From: Hofstenia miamia
Taxonomy: Eukaryota; Xenacoelomorpha; Acoela
Assembly (NCBI GenBank): GCA_004352715.1
Contig: SCFE01000023.1
Location: forward strand, 69,393 to 133,392
DNA: 64,000 nucleotides
Direction of reading: 5' to 3'
Numbering within the stretch: position 1 is the first letter of the stretch; the number at the start of each line of letters is the position of its first letter. The notes beneath the pieces are model-generated. The model was not told the origin of the DNA, made no database searches, and saw only the letters and a list, made by a program, of their open reading frames with translations. This document shows, piece by piece, positions 54,189-64,000 of this stretch. Position numbers and translations under genes: made by a program.

Positions 54189-55492
54189 GAGTGTGACATT
54201 ATTCTAAATAATAAGAATGTTAAGTGTTTATATAATCTTTATTTACTTAACTTAAGAATTGATATATGCATATACAGTATTCATTTTTTAATAAAATTTA
54301 TCTAAAAAATTGGATATTTCGATTTGATAGGACTTGAAACATGCCTGGGCTCTTAACAGTACACATTTTTAAAATTTCAAACGAAAATTCCGCGCTCAAA
54401 ATCATAGTTCCCAACCAATTTGCAAAGCAACCTTTGACAATAAACGCACGGCAAGATTAAAAGTAGAGGGTAGGGGAACGGGTCATTCCCGTCGTCCCTC
54501 GGTGACGCAACTGATTTTTACACAAGTGCTAACTTTAAGATATAAAATGCTGTTTGATAAATACGCATCAAAACGAAAATGAAATTAAGTTTTATGAAAC
54601 TATAAAACATTAACGATTAGAAATGAAACATCTTAATGCCGGGACACATTTGAGAGTATATTTTGTTTGAAATTGTAGCCTATTAAATTTGAGTAAGTAT
54701 TTGGCTTGTTTCTTATTAAAATTCAGTCCAAAGCAATATTGTAGGCCATGCATAAACTTAAGGAATTATAGTAATTTTCTAGTACACTCAGTAAATTTCA
54801 AAAATAATGGCCACATTTGATGAAGGTACTATGTTTTCAAATATTGAATTACTTTTAGTAGCAATTTTCTCTGGTAGGCTTTAAAAGATCTGTGTGATTG
54901 TAAAATGAATTTCGTTACATATGTACTGCAACACAAAATGAAAATCAAATTATTTTTTCACACAATTTTGGCTCTTCCATGCAATGTGAAGCTGATATGT
55001 GCTAAAAACTAAATTCAATCGGTCTTAGCATATTTATTATAATTTTTGCGTACATACGCTAATTGTAAAGATAATCTTTGCTGCCCCAATGGTTCTACAT
55101 TTTAAAAAAATTTTTTAAATGCATAATTCAGTATATGCATAAACATTAGTAAAGGTTTTAGTCCATTTTTGTGTAATTTTTTTCAAAAATTCCAACCTGA
55201 TCATTATTGAAATTTTGTTTTAAAAAATTAAAATAAATATTAAACTAATTCAAAGATTCAAAATAATACCAAAAATATCGATACATAGCACACGTCTCTG
55301 AAATTATTGAACAGTGAGCATAAAAGTTGTGCTGTTATGTGCTGAAGTTATTTCATAGAAGCATTATTTTAATATTTTATGCTGATAACTTGAATTTTTC
55401 CTTTTCTAAATTGATTTAATAAAGAAATTACATACAAAACTAATACTTATATTAATACAATATATCCGCCTTTTAAACATAAGCTTAAATAC
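54187..55492. other. Expected last intron or 3' region of DIXDC1
   Basis: I searched for the final DIX exon (the acidic D-D-D then P-x-W-E segment ending AWV) and did not find it here or further left. The stretch is AT-rich with no other signal. Confidence 0.4.
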
Positions 55493-55610
55493 CTCTTCCT
55501 TGACAGTGCCAAATTCTGGATCGATAGTTTTGAAAAGAAATCTTTGCTTCTTGTTGCTGACGTATTCCACAATTTGTGCTTTGAAATCTGCCAATGTTAT
55601 TTGATCAACT
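55493..55610 (-). CDS. DIXDC1 orthologue, DIX domain exon 2
   Basis: The exon has acceptor ATATTTAG and donor GAG|GTATTT; it completes the split Arg codon from the previous exon. It encodes TLADFKAQI and, after a basic loop (NKKQRFLFK), DPEFGTVKEE. These match the DIX domain of DIXDC1 (TLKDFKAAI; DPEFGTVKEEVF) more closely than Dishevelled or Axin. The DIX domain polymerises head to tail and couples the protein to Dishevelled and Axin in Wnt signalling. The frame is cut just before the acidic segment that closes the domain, so one more exon is expected. Confidence 0.88.
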
Positions 55611-55766
55611 CTAAATATATTTATAGTTACTCATGTATTTCACAAAATTTTGCAGATTAATCTTGATGATTAAAATTAAGTCAATATAAATTTAGCAGTG
55701 TTATGTGTGCATTATTCACTGATGCAATACACCTATTTCTAACTTCTAAACATGATAGTACAATAC

Positions 55767-55915
55767 CTTTTTGGGATGATTGCCATGAAGGGAGTAGAGC
55801 TCTTTGGAATGTAATATAGAATTTTTGTTACCCTGTTTGGTTGAATTCCACCTTCTGAAGGAGGTAATTTCATTTTTCTAGATTCTTTTTTGTGTCTGCT
55901 GTCAGGTTGAGAAAT
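55767..55915 (-). CDS. DIXDC1 orthologue, DIX domain exon 1
   Basis: 149 nt, entering in phase 0 and leaving in phase 2 (AAA AG|GTATTG), which fits the next exon. It encodes a basic low-complexity linker (DSRHKKESRK) and the first strands of DIX: TKILYYIPKSSTPFM and IIPKR, compared with TKVLYFTDRSLTPFM and NIPKR in vertebrate DIXDC1. Confidence 0.88.
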
Positions 55916-56816
55916 CTAGTAAGAAATTAATTTACATGAAGAGTGAAATTAAGATTTTTTCCAAGATAATTGTACATTCTAATAAATAAAAGTTCTATAA
56001 ATTCAAAATTACTAAATAAAAAAGCATCTTGCTATAAGATAAAAACTGTCGTAACAAATATTAAATTCTTAAAAACGAAATTGTGTTTGTGATATTATTA
56101 TAGTGTAATTCGTTTTATTTTACGGAGAAACTATTCCATTGTTGGATACTTTTAAGTCATTGTCTGGTATTAGTCTACCGTGAGGTGATAGCCCACCATT
56201 CAGTACACAATTTCAACTGTATTTCGCCTGCATTTGAAAATAATTAAATGATAACCACTCTATTACCACCTTGTTTTGCTCGTTTGCTTATTCAAATCAT
56301 TATAAATCAAAAATAGGAATAATTCCTACAGGTTAATATTAAGAATACCAAAAAATTTTCTTGATGATATGATAACTAATAATCAATAATGAATTTTTTA
56401 ATAAAAAACCAGATAATCCTATTCTAAACATTTTTACAAATTTTGCAATTTCTCTAACCCTCACAAATACATTCAATAAATGCAGGAGTATGCAATTTAA
56501 AATTTGTAACTTTTGAGTTGAGAAAAAGTCCCATTTCTGCGGTTTTCTATTTATTTGTGTGGGGAGAGATAACGCAAAAGTACCAATATTTTTAAATAAG
56601 ACTAAAAATTTGTTATTTTTCATTTAAAACTATTTATTGATAGTTATTAATTTTTCAGTACCACAATACATTGTGAAAAGGATTTCCAAGAAAGATTTCT
56701 AAAATTATCCAAACAAGATAAAAATTGCCATTATTTCTGGAAATTTTTAAAATTGATATAAGCATTTTAAAGAGAAACTTAATTTCAAATGCATAAATAA
56801 ATTTAAAAAATATTAC

Positions 56817-57056
56817 CGAGAAGTCTGGTTGAGTCTTTTGAATTTTCTCTGAAAGAACTTGAACACATTGGTCGATTGTTTCGATGGAATGCACATGTGG
56901 GTCGCATTCACTGAAACAAAGTCTGAGATCGGCTAGTGCCTTTTGCACCATTTGTGCTTCATCTCCGCTCCCGTCTTTTGTGGAGCCTTTGCTAACAGAC
57001 GGCGATGGTGGAAGACCATGGGGATCTCTGAAGGAAGACATTTGATAAATTTCCCC
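56817..57056 (-). CDS. DIXDC1 orthologue, pre-DIX exon
   Basis: 80 codons, phase 0 at both ends, acceptor ATGTTAG, donor CG|GTAATA. A Ser/Pro-rich start (GLPPSPSVSKGS) precedes a helix: VQKALADLRLCFSECDPHVH followed by IETIDQCVQVLSEKI. Vertebrate DIXDC1 has a closely similar block (ALxxLRxxFSxxDPxxHxIxTxxQ) just before its DIX domain, which makes the orthology call firm. An in-frame Met (MSSF) five codons in could tempt a gene finder to call a false start. Confidence 0.85.
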
Positions 57057-57509
57057 CTAACATATTTAGAACAGTTAGAAAATTAATTATACTTATAAAA
57101 TAAGTTTTAAAAGATATATCTCAACTAAAACTTTAATGTATTCTTAATTAGAAATAAAAGAAACTTCTTTCTTTGATGATCAATAGTAAAACAAATTGAA
57201 TATTTATAGTTGTGTGTAAACTTAATATCTGGAAATGAAACATATGTTTCTACGCTCAGAAAAACAAACAATTAACATACTGACGCAAATTTCCAATTTG
57301 TAATGTTCATATGCGTTATATTTTAGTGATCTCCATACTTTCTTAGCACCATTTTATAAGCGTATCAATTAGAAATTATATACAAGGATTTCATTGGATA
57401 CCGTTCAGCAAAACACAACTAATTCCCTTTTGAATAAACAAGACGTGCACTAACTAGAATTACAATTAATTGATTTCTTTTTAATCAATATTTTATAAAG
57501 TATAATTAC

Positions 57510-57614
57510 CTCCTTGACACCAGCTTGAATCAACCTGTTATACATATCAGACAACTGTTTTCGATAAGTTCGGATAAGCTCATCTTTTTGTTCTCGTTCT
57601 TTTTCATATATCAT
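57510..57614 (-). CDS. DIXDC1 orthologue, coiled-coil exon
   Basis: 35 codons, phase 0 at both ends, acceptor TGCTTTAG, donor GAG|GTAATT. It encodes a highly charged helix (EKEREQKDELIRTYRKQ, MYNRLIQAG) in coiled-coil heptads. Confidence 0.8.
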
Positions 57615-58898
57615 CTAAAGCAAAACATTAACTTCAAAATTTCAGGGTTGTCGTGGGTGTGATAAATTCGCACTCCCAATGGTATGTAATGGGAATGCAA
57701 AAGCTATTCCCAACAGACGCAAGAATGCATTTATAGGAAAAAATTATTGATAATCAATGGAGGTTGTAAAAAATGTGCTGTAATAAATGTTGATAATTAA
57801 AATTTATTTTTTCATGCAGGGGCAACTGTGCTCAGCTAATAGAGGGTAATATTACTTAGAGTAATATTTTGCCTATACCCACTTTATTACTGAACGTGAT
57901 TGGCTTTTTCCCCTTTGCTTTGCAATCTACTGAAACGTTAATCATGCAATAATATCTTATCTCAAATGATAAAGCAGAAATATGTTTTAATAATAAACGA
58001 AAATCTAACATTCCTATGGAAAGAGTGGGATAAGTTTGAGCAGTGGAAGTCCTCACAAACGATACTTAGCAAAATCAATGCGGGTCATAAAAGCCTTCGC
58101 GGAACCCATTCTTGAAAAGGGAATATGCGAATTTCAAAAACATTGATGTAAAATTTTTATAAGAATGATTTAGTTTTGAATGAGTCTATTATAAATGGTA
58201 TGATTAAAATCTCATAATATTTTGGCAACTTTGCACATTAAATTTCGCACTCTATAATTTAAGCATAATTGCAAAAAGAATGTAATGAAATTGGCAATTA
58301 ACTTAAGATTACTTGCTGTTAACACAGTGGCATGCGTACATTTATATATTAATGCAACGTATTTAAACATTATGAAGTGTCAAGATTTAAATTAAAAGTT
58401 TAACGACTCGCATGAAATAAACTGTTGAAAACCTGGAATACATATCCAAATCTACTGAAATTCCAAAGGAGAGAAATCAATGTTTGCAAAAATCCAGAGA
58501 AATTCTGGCTAAAGTGTGAATATTGCCAAAAATCAAATGTGTTAGAGTAAAAATTTACATAAATTATAGCTAAAAATTAATGATAAAGCTTAAACGAATT
58601 CTGAAATATATCAGACACTAAATTTTTAAGCGATATAAAGCAGTTTTGTTAATTTGAAAAAAGTAAATTTTTTCAAACCCAATATATATTAATGGCACTC
58701 TTTATGGCTAAGCCTTCTCTTACAGGTATCATGCCAATTGAATATATTTTACAATTATAATTATATATTTCTATATTTTAAACCAGTTTCGATGTTACAA
58801 AGGATAAACTGTTGACTGTCCAGAAAGTCATTTACTCAAAATTGAACTTTGTGATGGTTTAATATTGACTTCAGAGAGAAAAACAATTAAAATCTAAC

Positions 58899-58991
58899 CA
58901 CTTTATTCATCAAATCGTCATAACTTCTTTGCAAATCATGTAACTGTTTCTTTTTGTGGTCTGCATATCGCTCCTTTTGCGCAAGTTTTCG
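58899..58991 (-). CDS. DIXDC1 orthologue, coiled-coil exon
   Basis: 31 codons, phase 0, acceptor ATATTTAG. It encodes RKLAQKERYADHKKKQL and LQRSYDDLMNKV. The donor GTG|GTTAGA is weaker than the others; no alternative keeps the frame as well. Confidence 0.75.
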
Positions 58992-60100
58992 CTAAATATT
59001 TGTTGGTAATTAAAATATTTATGACAATAGAATGCTAAAATTTAATTTGGTACCAGAGATTGGCGATCAATATTCGACAAAAATTTAGGCCCAATCCAGC
59101 ATTACCCAACCCGGCTCATTTAAATAAAGGGCAATTCAATTCATTTTAAGTCAATTTTTGTTATTCTTGAAGAAAAAATGGTTCAATTTTTAGGTTTACA
59201 AGTTCAAAGTTAGATATGATAGAAACTTCTCCCAAAATTTACACTGTGAAGTTGAAAATCTTTAATTGCTTTTTTATAAGGGTATGTGATACTAATGTAA
59301 AGTATCTATATATAAATTACATTTTTCAACAGTGCTTATAAATTTTTTTCATTCATTGCATTTGCATTGACGTGTATATATTGTTGAGTAAAAGTCATTT
59401 CTTAAAATTCTGACCAACTTTTCAAGCACCTTGGCAAGAACTCAGTCCAGCGAGGACAGTGTTCATCTTTGATTTTCGTCATGTTTCATTAATAGTTTTA
59501 TTGCGGTTGTAAATATACTCATGTATGATACAAAAAGCATTATCAAAAAATTCTCATTTGTAAATTGAATTTTTAGGTAAACACAAAAACATTTTTTTTA
59601 GACACCGATTTAGCTTTTATCACCTATTTCATTATGTTGTCGACAACTATATAGGATGATCGCTATAGAGTGGCAAATTCATGGGTGGAAAAGGCATTGG
59701 TCCGTTTTAACATTCCACTTGGGACGGGAGTCACTTAGTATAGGACCAAAATTTTAATCACACATTCTGCATTATTTTACATCTTGGGTCTGACTTTTTA
59801 TACTTTTTATAAATTTATAATTCTGAATTTATAAATACATTTCTTATTAATATTTCTAAATGTTATAGATTCTATTGAATTTAAAATACCACTAATAGTG
59901 TATTTCATTGATCACGATAAATAAGCCACAGCCAAATTACTGGCTTCAAAAAATCTTGAAATTTGTACACAATATTTTATAAAACTTTTGAAAAAATAAT
60001 TAATATTCTTAGGCAATGCAACATATAGGAAAACTTGTCAAAATTGATGTAATATGACAATGAATTAAAACTTTCGGTTGAGTTATCTTAAAAATCTTAC

Positions 60101-60259
60101 AGCTAAATCCGAATTCGATTTGGAATTTTTATCTGCGCTGCAATGCATTTCCATAAGTGATGTTTGGGTTTTTTCCAGTATGTTTTCCATTTGTTTGTAC
60201 TCCTTTTTTAGTTTGCTGTACTGTCTGTCTTTTTCACTGAGCCTTGTTTCTAATCCGGT
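60101..60259 (-). CDS. DIXDC1 orthologue, coiled-coil exon
   Basis: 53 codons, phase 0, acceptor TATGTTTTAG, donor GCT|GTAAGA. It encodes GLETRLSEKDRQYSKLKKEY and MENILEKTQTSLMEM, a continuous coiled coil, ending in a Ser/Asn-rich stretch. Confidence 0.8.
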
Positions 60260-60335
60260 CTAAAACATACACTGTCAAATTTATGTATGTTTACGAATTG
60301 GTAAATATTTGAGCATGATTACAAAAAATATTTAC

Positions 60336-60554
60336 TTTTGCTCCTTGTATTTTGTACCAATCCTGTCTTGAATTAAACACCTCTGATTTCAATTCACTAA
60401 TTACACAGTTAGCATGTTCCACTTTTCGCTCCAAAACACAAACATCGGTATTGTACTTCTTCTGCCAGTCTATTTGATCATCATTGCGTTTTCTTTCAAA
60501 CAATTCAGAGGCTGGAAATGTCTGTTCTTTTGAAACAGGGCAGGTTTGTGCAAG
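60336..60554 (-). CDS. DIXDC1 orthologue, coiled-coil exon
   Basis: 73 codons, phase 0, acceptor ACTCTTTAG, donor AAA|GTAAAT. After a short linker (AQTCPVSKEQTFPASEL) a coil runs through FERKRNDDQIDWQKKY, LERKVEHANCVISELKSEV and SRQDWYKIQGAK. Its frame joins that of the exon at 63274. Confidence 0.8.
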
Positions 60555-63273
60555 CTAAAGAGTTTTTTGTTCAAATCATAAATTCGTGACTATAAAATTA
60601 CTTTTTACATTTTTTAGCGATTTCATATTTAAAAAATACTACAAATATTGTCTGAGGCATTCCCCTAATAAATTTCATTATCAAATATCAGAATATATTT
60701 AATCGATTAGTCAGGGTAACCCATATTTACAATTACTTGGATTTTGAAGATCATTTTGATAAACACTCCCAAAACTTTAACAGATCACATGTTTTATTGA
60801 AAATTCACTAAACAAAATTGCTAAAAATTTTAATTTTTATATAAATAGTTTGCAATTTTATTCCAATTGATCATCACCAAATATCTTTGTTATGAAAAAA
60901 TGAAAAGCATAAGCATTTTTCAAATAAATTGAAATATATTTTCAATCTTTGGGTTAATCATGTTTGACAATATAATGCATTCTAAGAGTAATTAATACTT
61001 GATTTCTAAAAGAAAATATACTTCGTTTAAAAACTATTTAACTTGTCAATTATTATTATTAGGCTACGTTTAACGAATTTTTATAAATTTTGAAGTCAAT
61101 GATGCAGCAATATATTTAGTTTATGTATTAAAATTTTGCATTTGCGGCAATATGTAAATTTGAATAACTTTTTAAGAACTTTTAATTTCAAACAAGGAGT
61201 GCTTAATAACCACTCCTTGTTTCAAAAAATGAAGATTTTAATAAAATCTAATTTTTTGTAAAAAAAATATCAAGCAATATTGAACAATCTTAAAAATACT
61301 TTTAGAATAAATTATTAATCTATACTTCGTAAATTTTCTAATTTTGATGAAAGAATAGCTCGGCATTTTGCCAATGATTACAAATAGTCAGTGAACCCTG
61401 TGATCAAATGAAATAATTCCAGCAAATCAAAAGTGCTTCACTTGATGAATTTATAACTAAGTCATGCGGATATATACCAATTACTCTAAGAAGTAATCAG
61501 TTCCTAAGTTATTCATTCTGTGAGAGCTTGAATGAACTGATTTAGATGCTAATAAAGTATCCAAAACTGCATTAAAATTGTATAGAGCAGGGTGCTTCAG
61601 AAAAAGTAGTTTACTGACCTCACTACAATTTTGTCTCATAGGATTTTATCCCAGCCTCATGTGGTCCCAATGCATAAACTGACAATAATTATAAGTAATA
61701 TTGTGAAATCTATAGTCGCATTCACACTAAAATATGTATTCCCAGTTCAAAGCAATAGGCCTTATAGATCAGAGCATAACCTATGAAATATTGTTTATTA
61801 GATACAAAAGATTCCAAAATATTTATAATTTCCAAATTTTCAGCCGACGATATTTTATTTGATCACCAATTATATATAAAATCTATACACTAAAATTGGA
61901 GTTGAGTTTTACTACGCCATCAGGGAATTGTACAATTTATGCTGAACAATGGTCGTCATTTAAAGGAAATTGATAGACTAATTACTCATGAATCAAATTT
62001 AGTTTTATGACTATGAAATACACGATGGACATTATACTTGATACACTTGTTGCTTTTACGTGCATCCGCCGCATAAATTAGACAACCATTAGTCAAATAC
62101 ATGGTATTGATTCAAGGCTGAACTTTGAATTTTGAGCGTTCACAACATTCTTTACAACTTAAGCGTTAGAGGACACTTTGATCCATAGACGCAGGAAAAA
62201 TAAGACATAGGGACCAGTTGCCACCTACCAGACAGGTAGACAAGAAATCCGAACAACTGTTTTTTCTTGCATGCATTGAAAAACAAGGCTATACGCATTT
62301 CAGTCATGCCATTTTTCTTTATGCTAAATTTAGCAGACCCAATAAACAATGTATGCTCAAAGAGTAAACTAATGTCAAAATTATTATTGAACTATTTGTT
62401 TGCATTGCATAGTGTTAGTATTTTAATCCACTATGCTTATTTTTCAACTACGCGTTGTTCTTCAATAGTTTAAAATTAAGTATTTTAAAAGAGTAATTTC
62501 AATTACATAATCATTCAAACTGATGAAATAATAAATGTAATGATAAATTTTAGGGAGAAGTTCATTCTTCTAGACATCAATAATTTTGAAATATTGACTT
62601 AGCAAAGAATAATAATGACATAGCAGTTCGGAAGAGCTTTCTTTAGAATATAAGAAAAAATAATTGGATTATATATTTTGTGCCCCAGCCGAAAAAGAAT
62701 TTGGCTGCGCGCCTGCTCTGACATATGTATGTATATATGAGGACGCTGATTTAGAAACCCTGCCAGTGATGAACATGGCCCGTCAAATAGTTTCAAGAAA
62801 AATTTTATTGCTGATTTATATATATATATAAGAAACGTTTTACGAACATTTAAAAAAGGATTTAAAAAAATATAATACTTCTGAAAACAAAATTATTAAA
62901 TTCTATCAATGTGTGTTAGAATGAATGAAGGAAATTTTTTTATATGATGCTTAGTTAACTTTTTGATTTTTTGTAATTTAGCAAAAATTTAAAGAAATTT
63001 AACAAGAAATATAACAATTAATAAAAATATAAATATTAATATAATTATTATAAATTAAGTATGCGTGAGTTTGACTGCTGTCTTCTAAATGCTTAAAGTA
63101 CTTGCATTGCTTAAAAATTTAAGATATAAATTATTATATATTTTCCAGGTCTCCTTGCCTTAAAATAATTCAGTATGATACTAGAAAGAAAAATTTAAAT
63201 ATCTGAAAAATCAATTTTTTCTTGTCAATATATTCAGGTTTAAGAATTTTTTAAAACATCAGACGTTACTTAC
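60555..63273 (-). other. DIXDC1 intron
   Basis: About 2.7 kb of AT-rich DNA with one short (TA)n run at 62816-62830. I see no additional exon, although a short one could be missed. Confidence 0.5.
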
Positions 63274-63353
63274 AAGGTCTTGAAGCTGGGCAAGAAGGTT
63301 GTCTGTTACTTTATCATCTTTACTACTTTTAAACACATCATCCTCTCCGCTTT
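63274..63353 (-). CDS. DIXDC1 orthologue, acidic linker exon
   Basis: 80 nt, entering in phase 1 (acceptor TTGATTCAG) and leaving in phase 0 (CTT|GTAAGT). It encodes ESGEDDVFKSSKDDK and NLLAQLQDL, an acidic linker leading into the coil. The intron before it would be only about 45 bp, so the exact acceptor is uncertain. Confidence 0.65.
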
Positions 63354-63398
63354 CTGAATCAATTTTAAATTTTGAAAACTAATATATTGTAAGCATAC

Positions 63399-63464
63399 CT
63401 TGACTGGCATCTGTATTAAGAGGCGAAAGCTTCTCACAATAGATGTTGTGTTCCACATCCCGGT
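63399..63464 (-). CDS. DIXDC1 orthologue, upstream exon (first visible)
   Basis: 66 nt with acceptor TTTTTTAG and donor CAAG|GTATGC; it encodes RDVEHNIYCEKL and PLNTDASQ. The open frame extends upstream in frame to an ATG at 63478 (MNFLD), so this could instead be the first coding exon of a short isoform lacking the CH domain, a type known in vertebrate DIXDC1. The CH exons of a full-length form would lie beyond the window edge. Confidence 0.55.
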
Positions 63465-63480
63465 CTAAAAAATTCATCTT

Positions 63481-64000
63481 TATAACATAAACGCTGAAAT
63501 AATATATTTATAATATTACACTAGCCAAGAACTTGAAATATATTGTTTTCGATAAGGTAAACTTTTTTAACAAAACACCAACAATTTACTGATCATTTTG
63601 ACAAAAACAAATGAATGAAAACAGCAGTTATTGACAACAGTCTATTTATTGCTAACATCTTGTAACAACAATCAATATATTAGATAGAGAAATTGATTCA
63701 TTGCAAGGTTTGTCTTCGATAGAATTTAGAACAAATTACGCAGGCGCTTAAAGCCAATAAATTTTAAGCAACTTTTACTAAAATCCTTTTAAAGAATTCC
63801 CGCAGTGTCATTTTTAAGGCATTACTGATGTGGTGACGATGATCGGTTAAATATATATAATCACATTTTCTATAAATTCCAAGGTATATTATGGTTGATG
63901 TCTTCTTCGATTTTTGTAGATGTCCGTTATCGCAATTAATATTTTCATGAATGTATCAACTTTTGTAAAATTATAATCAATATTTGAAAATTTCAAATTC
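63481..64000. other. Upstream flank or intron of DIXDC1
   Basis: AT-rich with no exon, TATA element or motif that I can support. Confidence 0.5.

Noticed and set aside
59425-59490. Possible extra DIXDC1 exon (EHCPRWTEFLPR)
   Set aside because: It has a donor-like GT, but the neighbouring exons already join in phase 0 and no convincing acceptor keeps the frame. It resembles nothing in DIXDC1.

Overview
The window is AT-rich eukaryotic DNA from an invertebrate animal; I cannot fix the phylum. Short exons with GT-AG boundaries, many (TA)n microsatellites, LTR retrotransposons, hAT remnants and a DIX-domain gene point to a metazoan. There are no operons, RNA genes or CRISPR arrays. Five N runs (four of exactly 1000, one of 36) mark scaffold joins. 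Sequence at three of them suggests that contig order or orientation may be wrong.

Layout. 1-15.4 kb: gap-broken, mostly non-coding DNA. It holds one LTR end (2.1-3.5 kb), a fragment of an uncharacterised invertebrate protein family (4.5 kb), a single calponin-homology exon (11.0 kb, + strand), a foldback element and a decayed hAT transposon (13.4-14 kb). 15.4-47 kb: a dense cluster of nested Ty3/Gypsy-type LTR retrotransposons. Family A (LTR about 1.13-1.16 kb; copies A0, A1, A2, A3) carries gag, protease, RT/RNase H, integrase and then an unusual third ORF. Family B (LTR about 1.33 kb; copies B1, B2) is a relative. A3 sits inside the gag gene of B1 with a clean 4-bp target duplication, A3 itself contains a piece of another family A LTR, and A1 appears to sit inside the third ORF of A2. 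All copies are broken. 47-55.4 kb: non-coding DNA with a foldback and hAT-like termini.

55.5-63.5 kb, minus strand: nine consecutive exons, all in compatible phase, encode the coiled-coil and most of the DIX domain of a DIXDC1 (Ccd1) orthologue, a Wnt/Dishevelled-pathway protein. Its N-terminal CH domain lies outside the visible exons and its last DIX exon was not found. The lone CH exon at 11 kb aligns with the DIXDC1 CH domain but is on the opposite strand, in a contig bounded by gaps.

The most unusual material is the third ORF of family A (at least about 900 codons, three copies, not env-like, with HTH-like segments and a weak SGNH-hydrolase-like pattern) and the recurrent QIKG/TCAAGGGC motif array that lies between integrase and this ORF.
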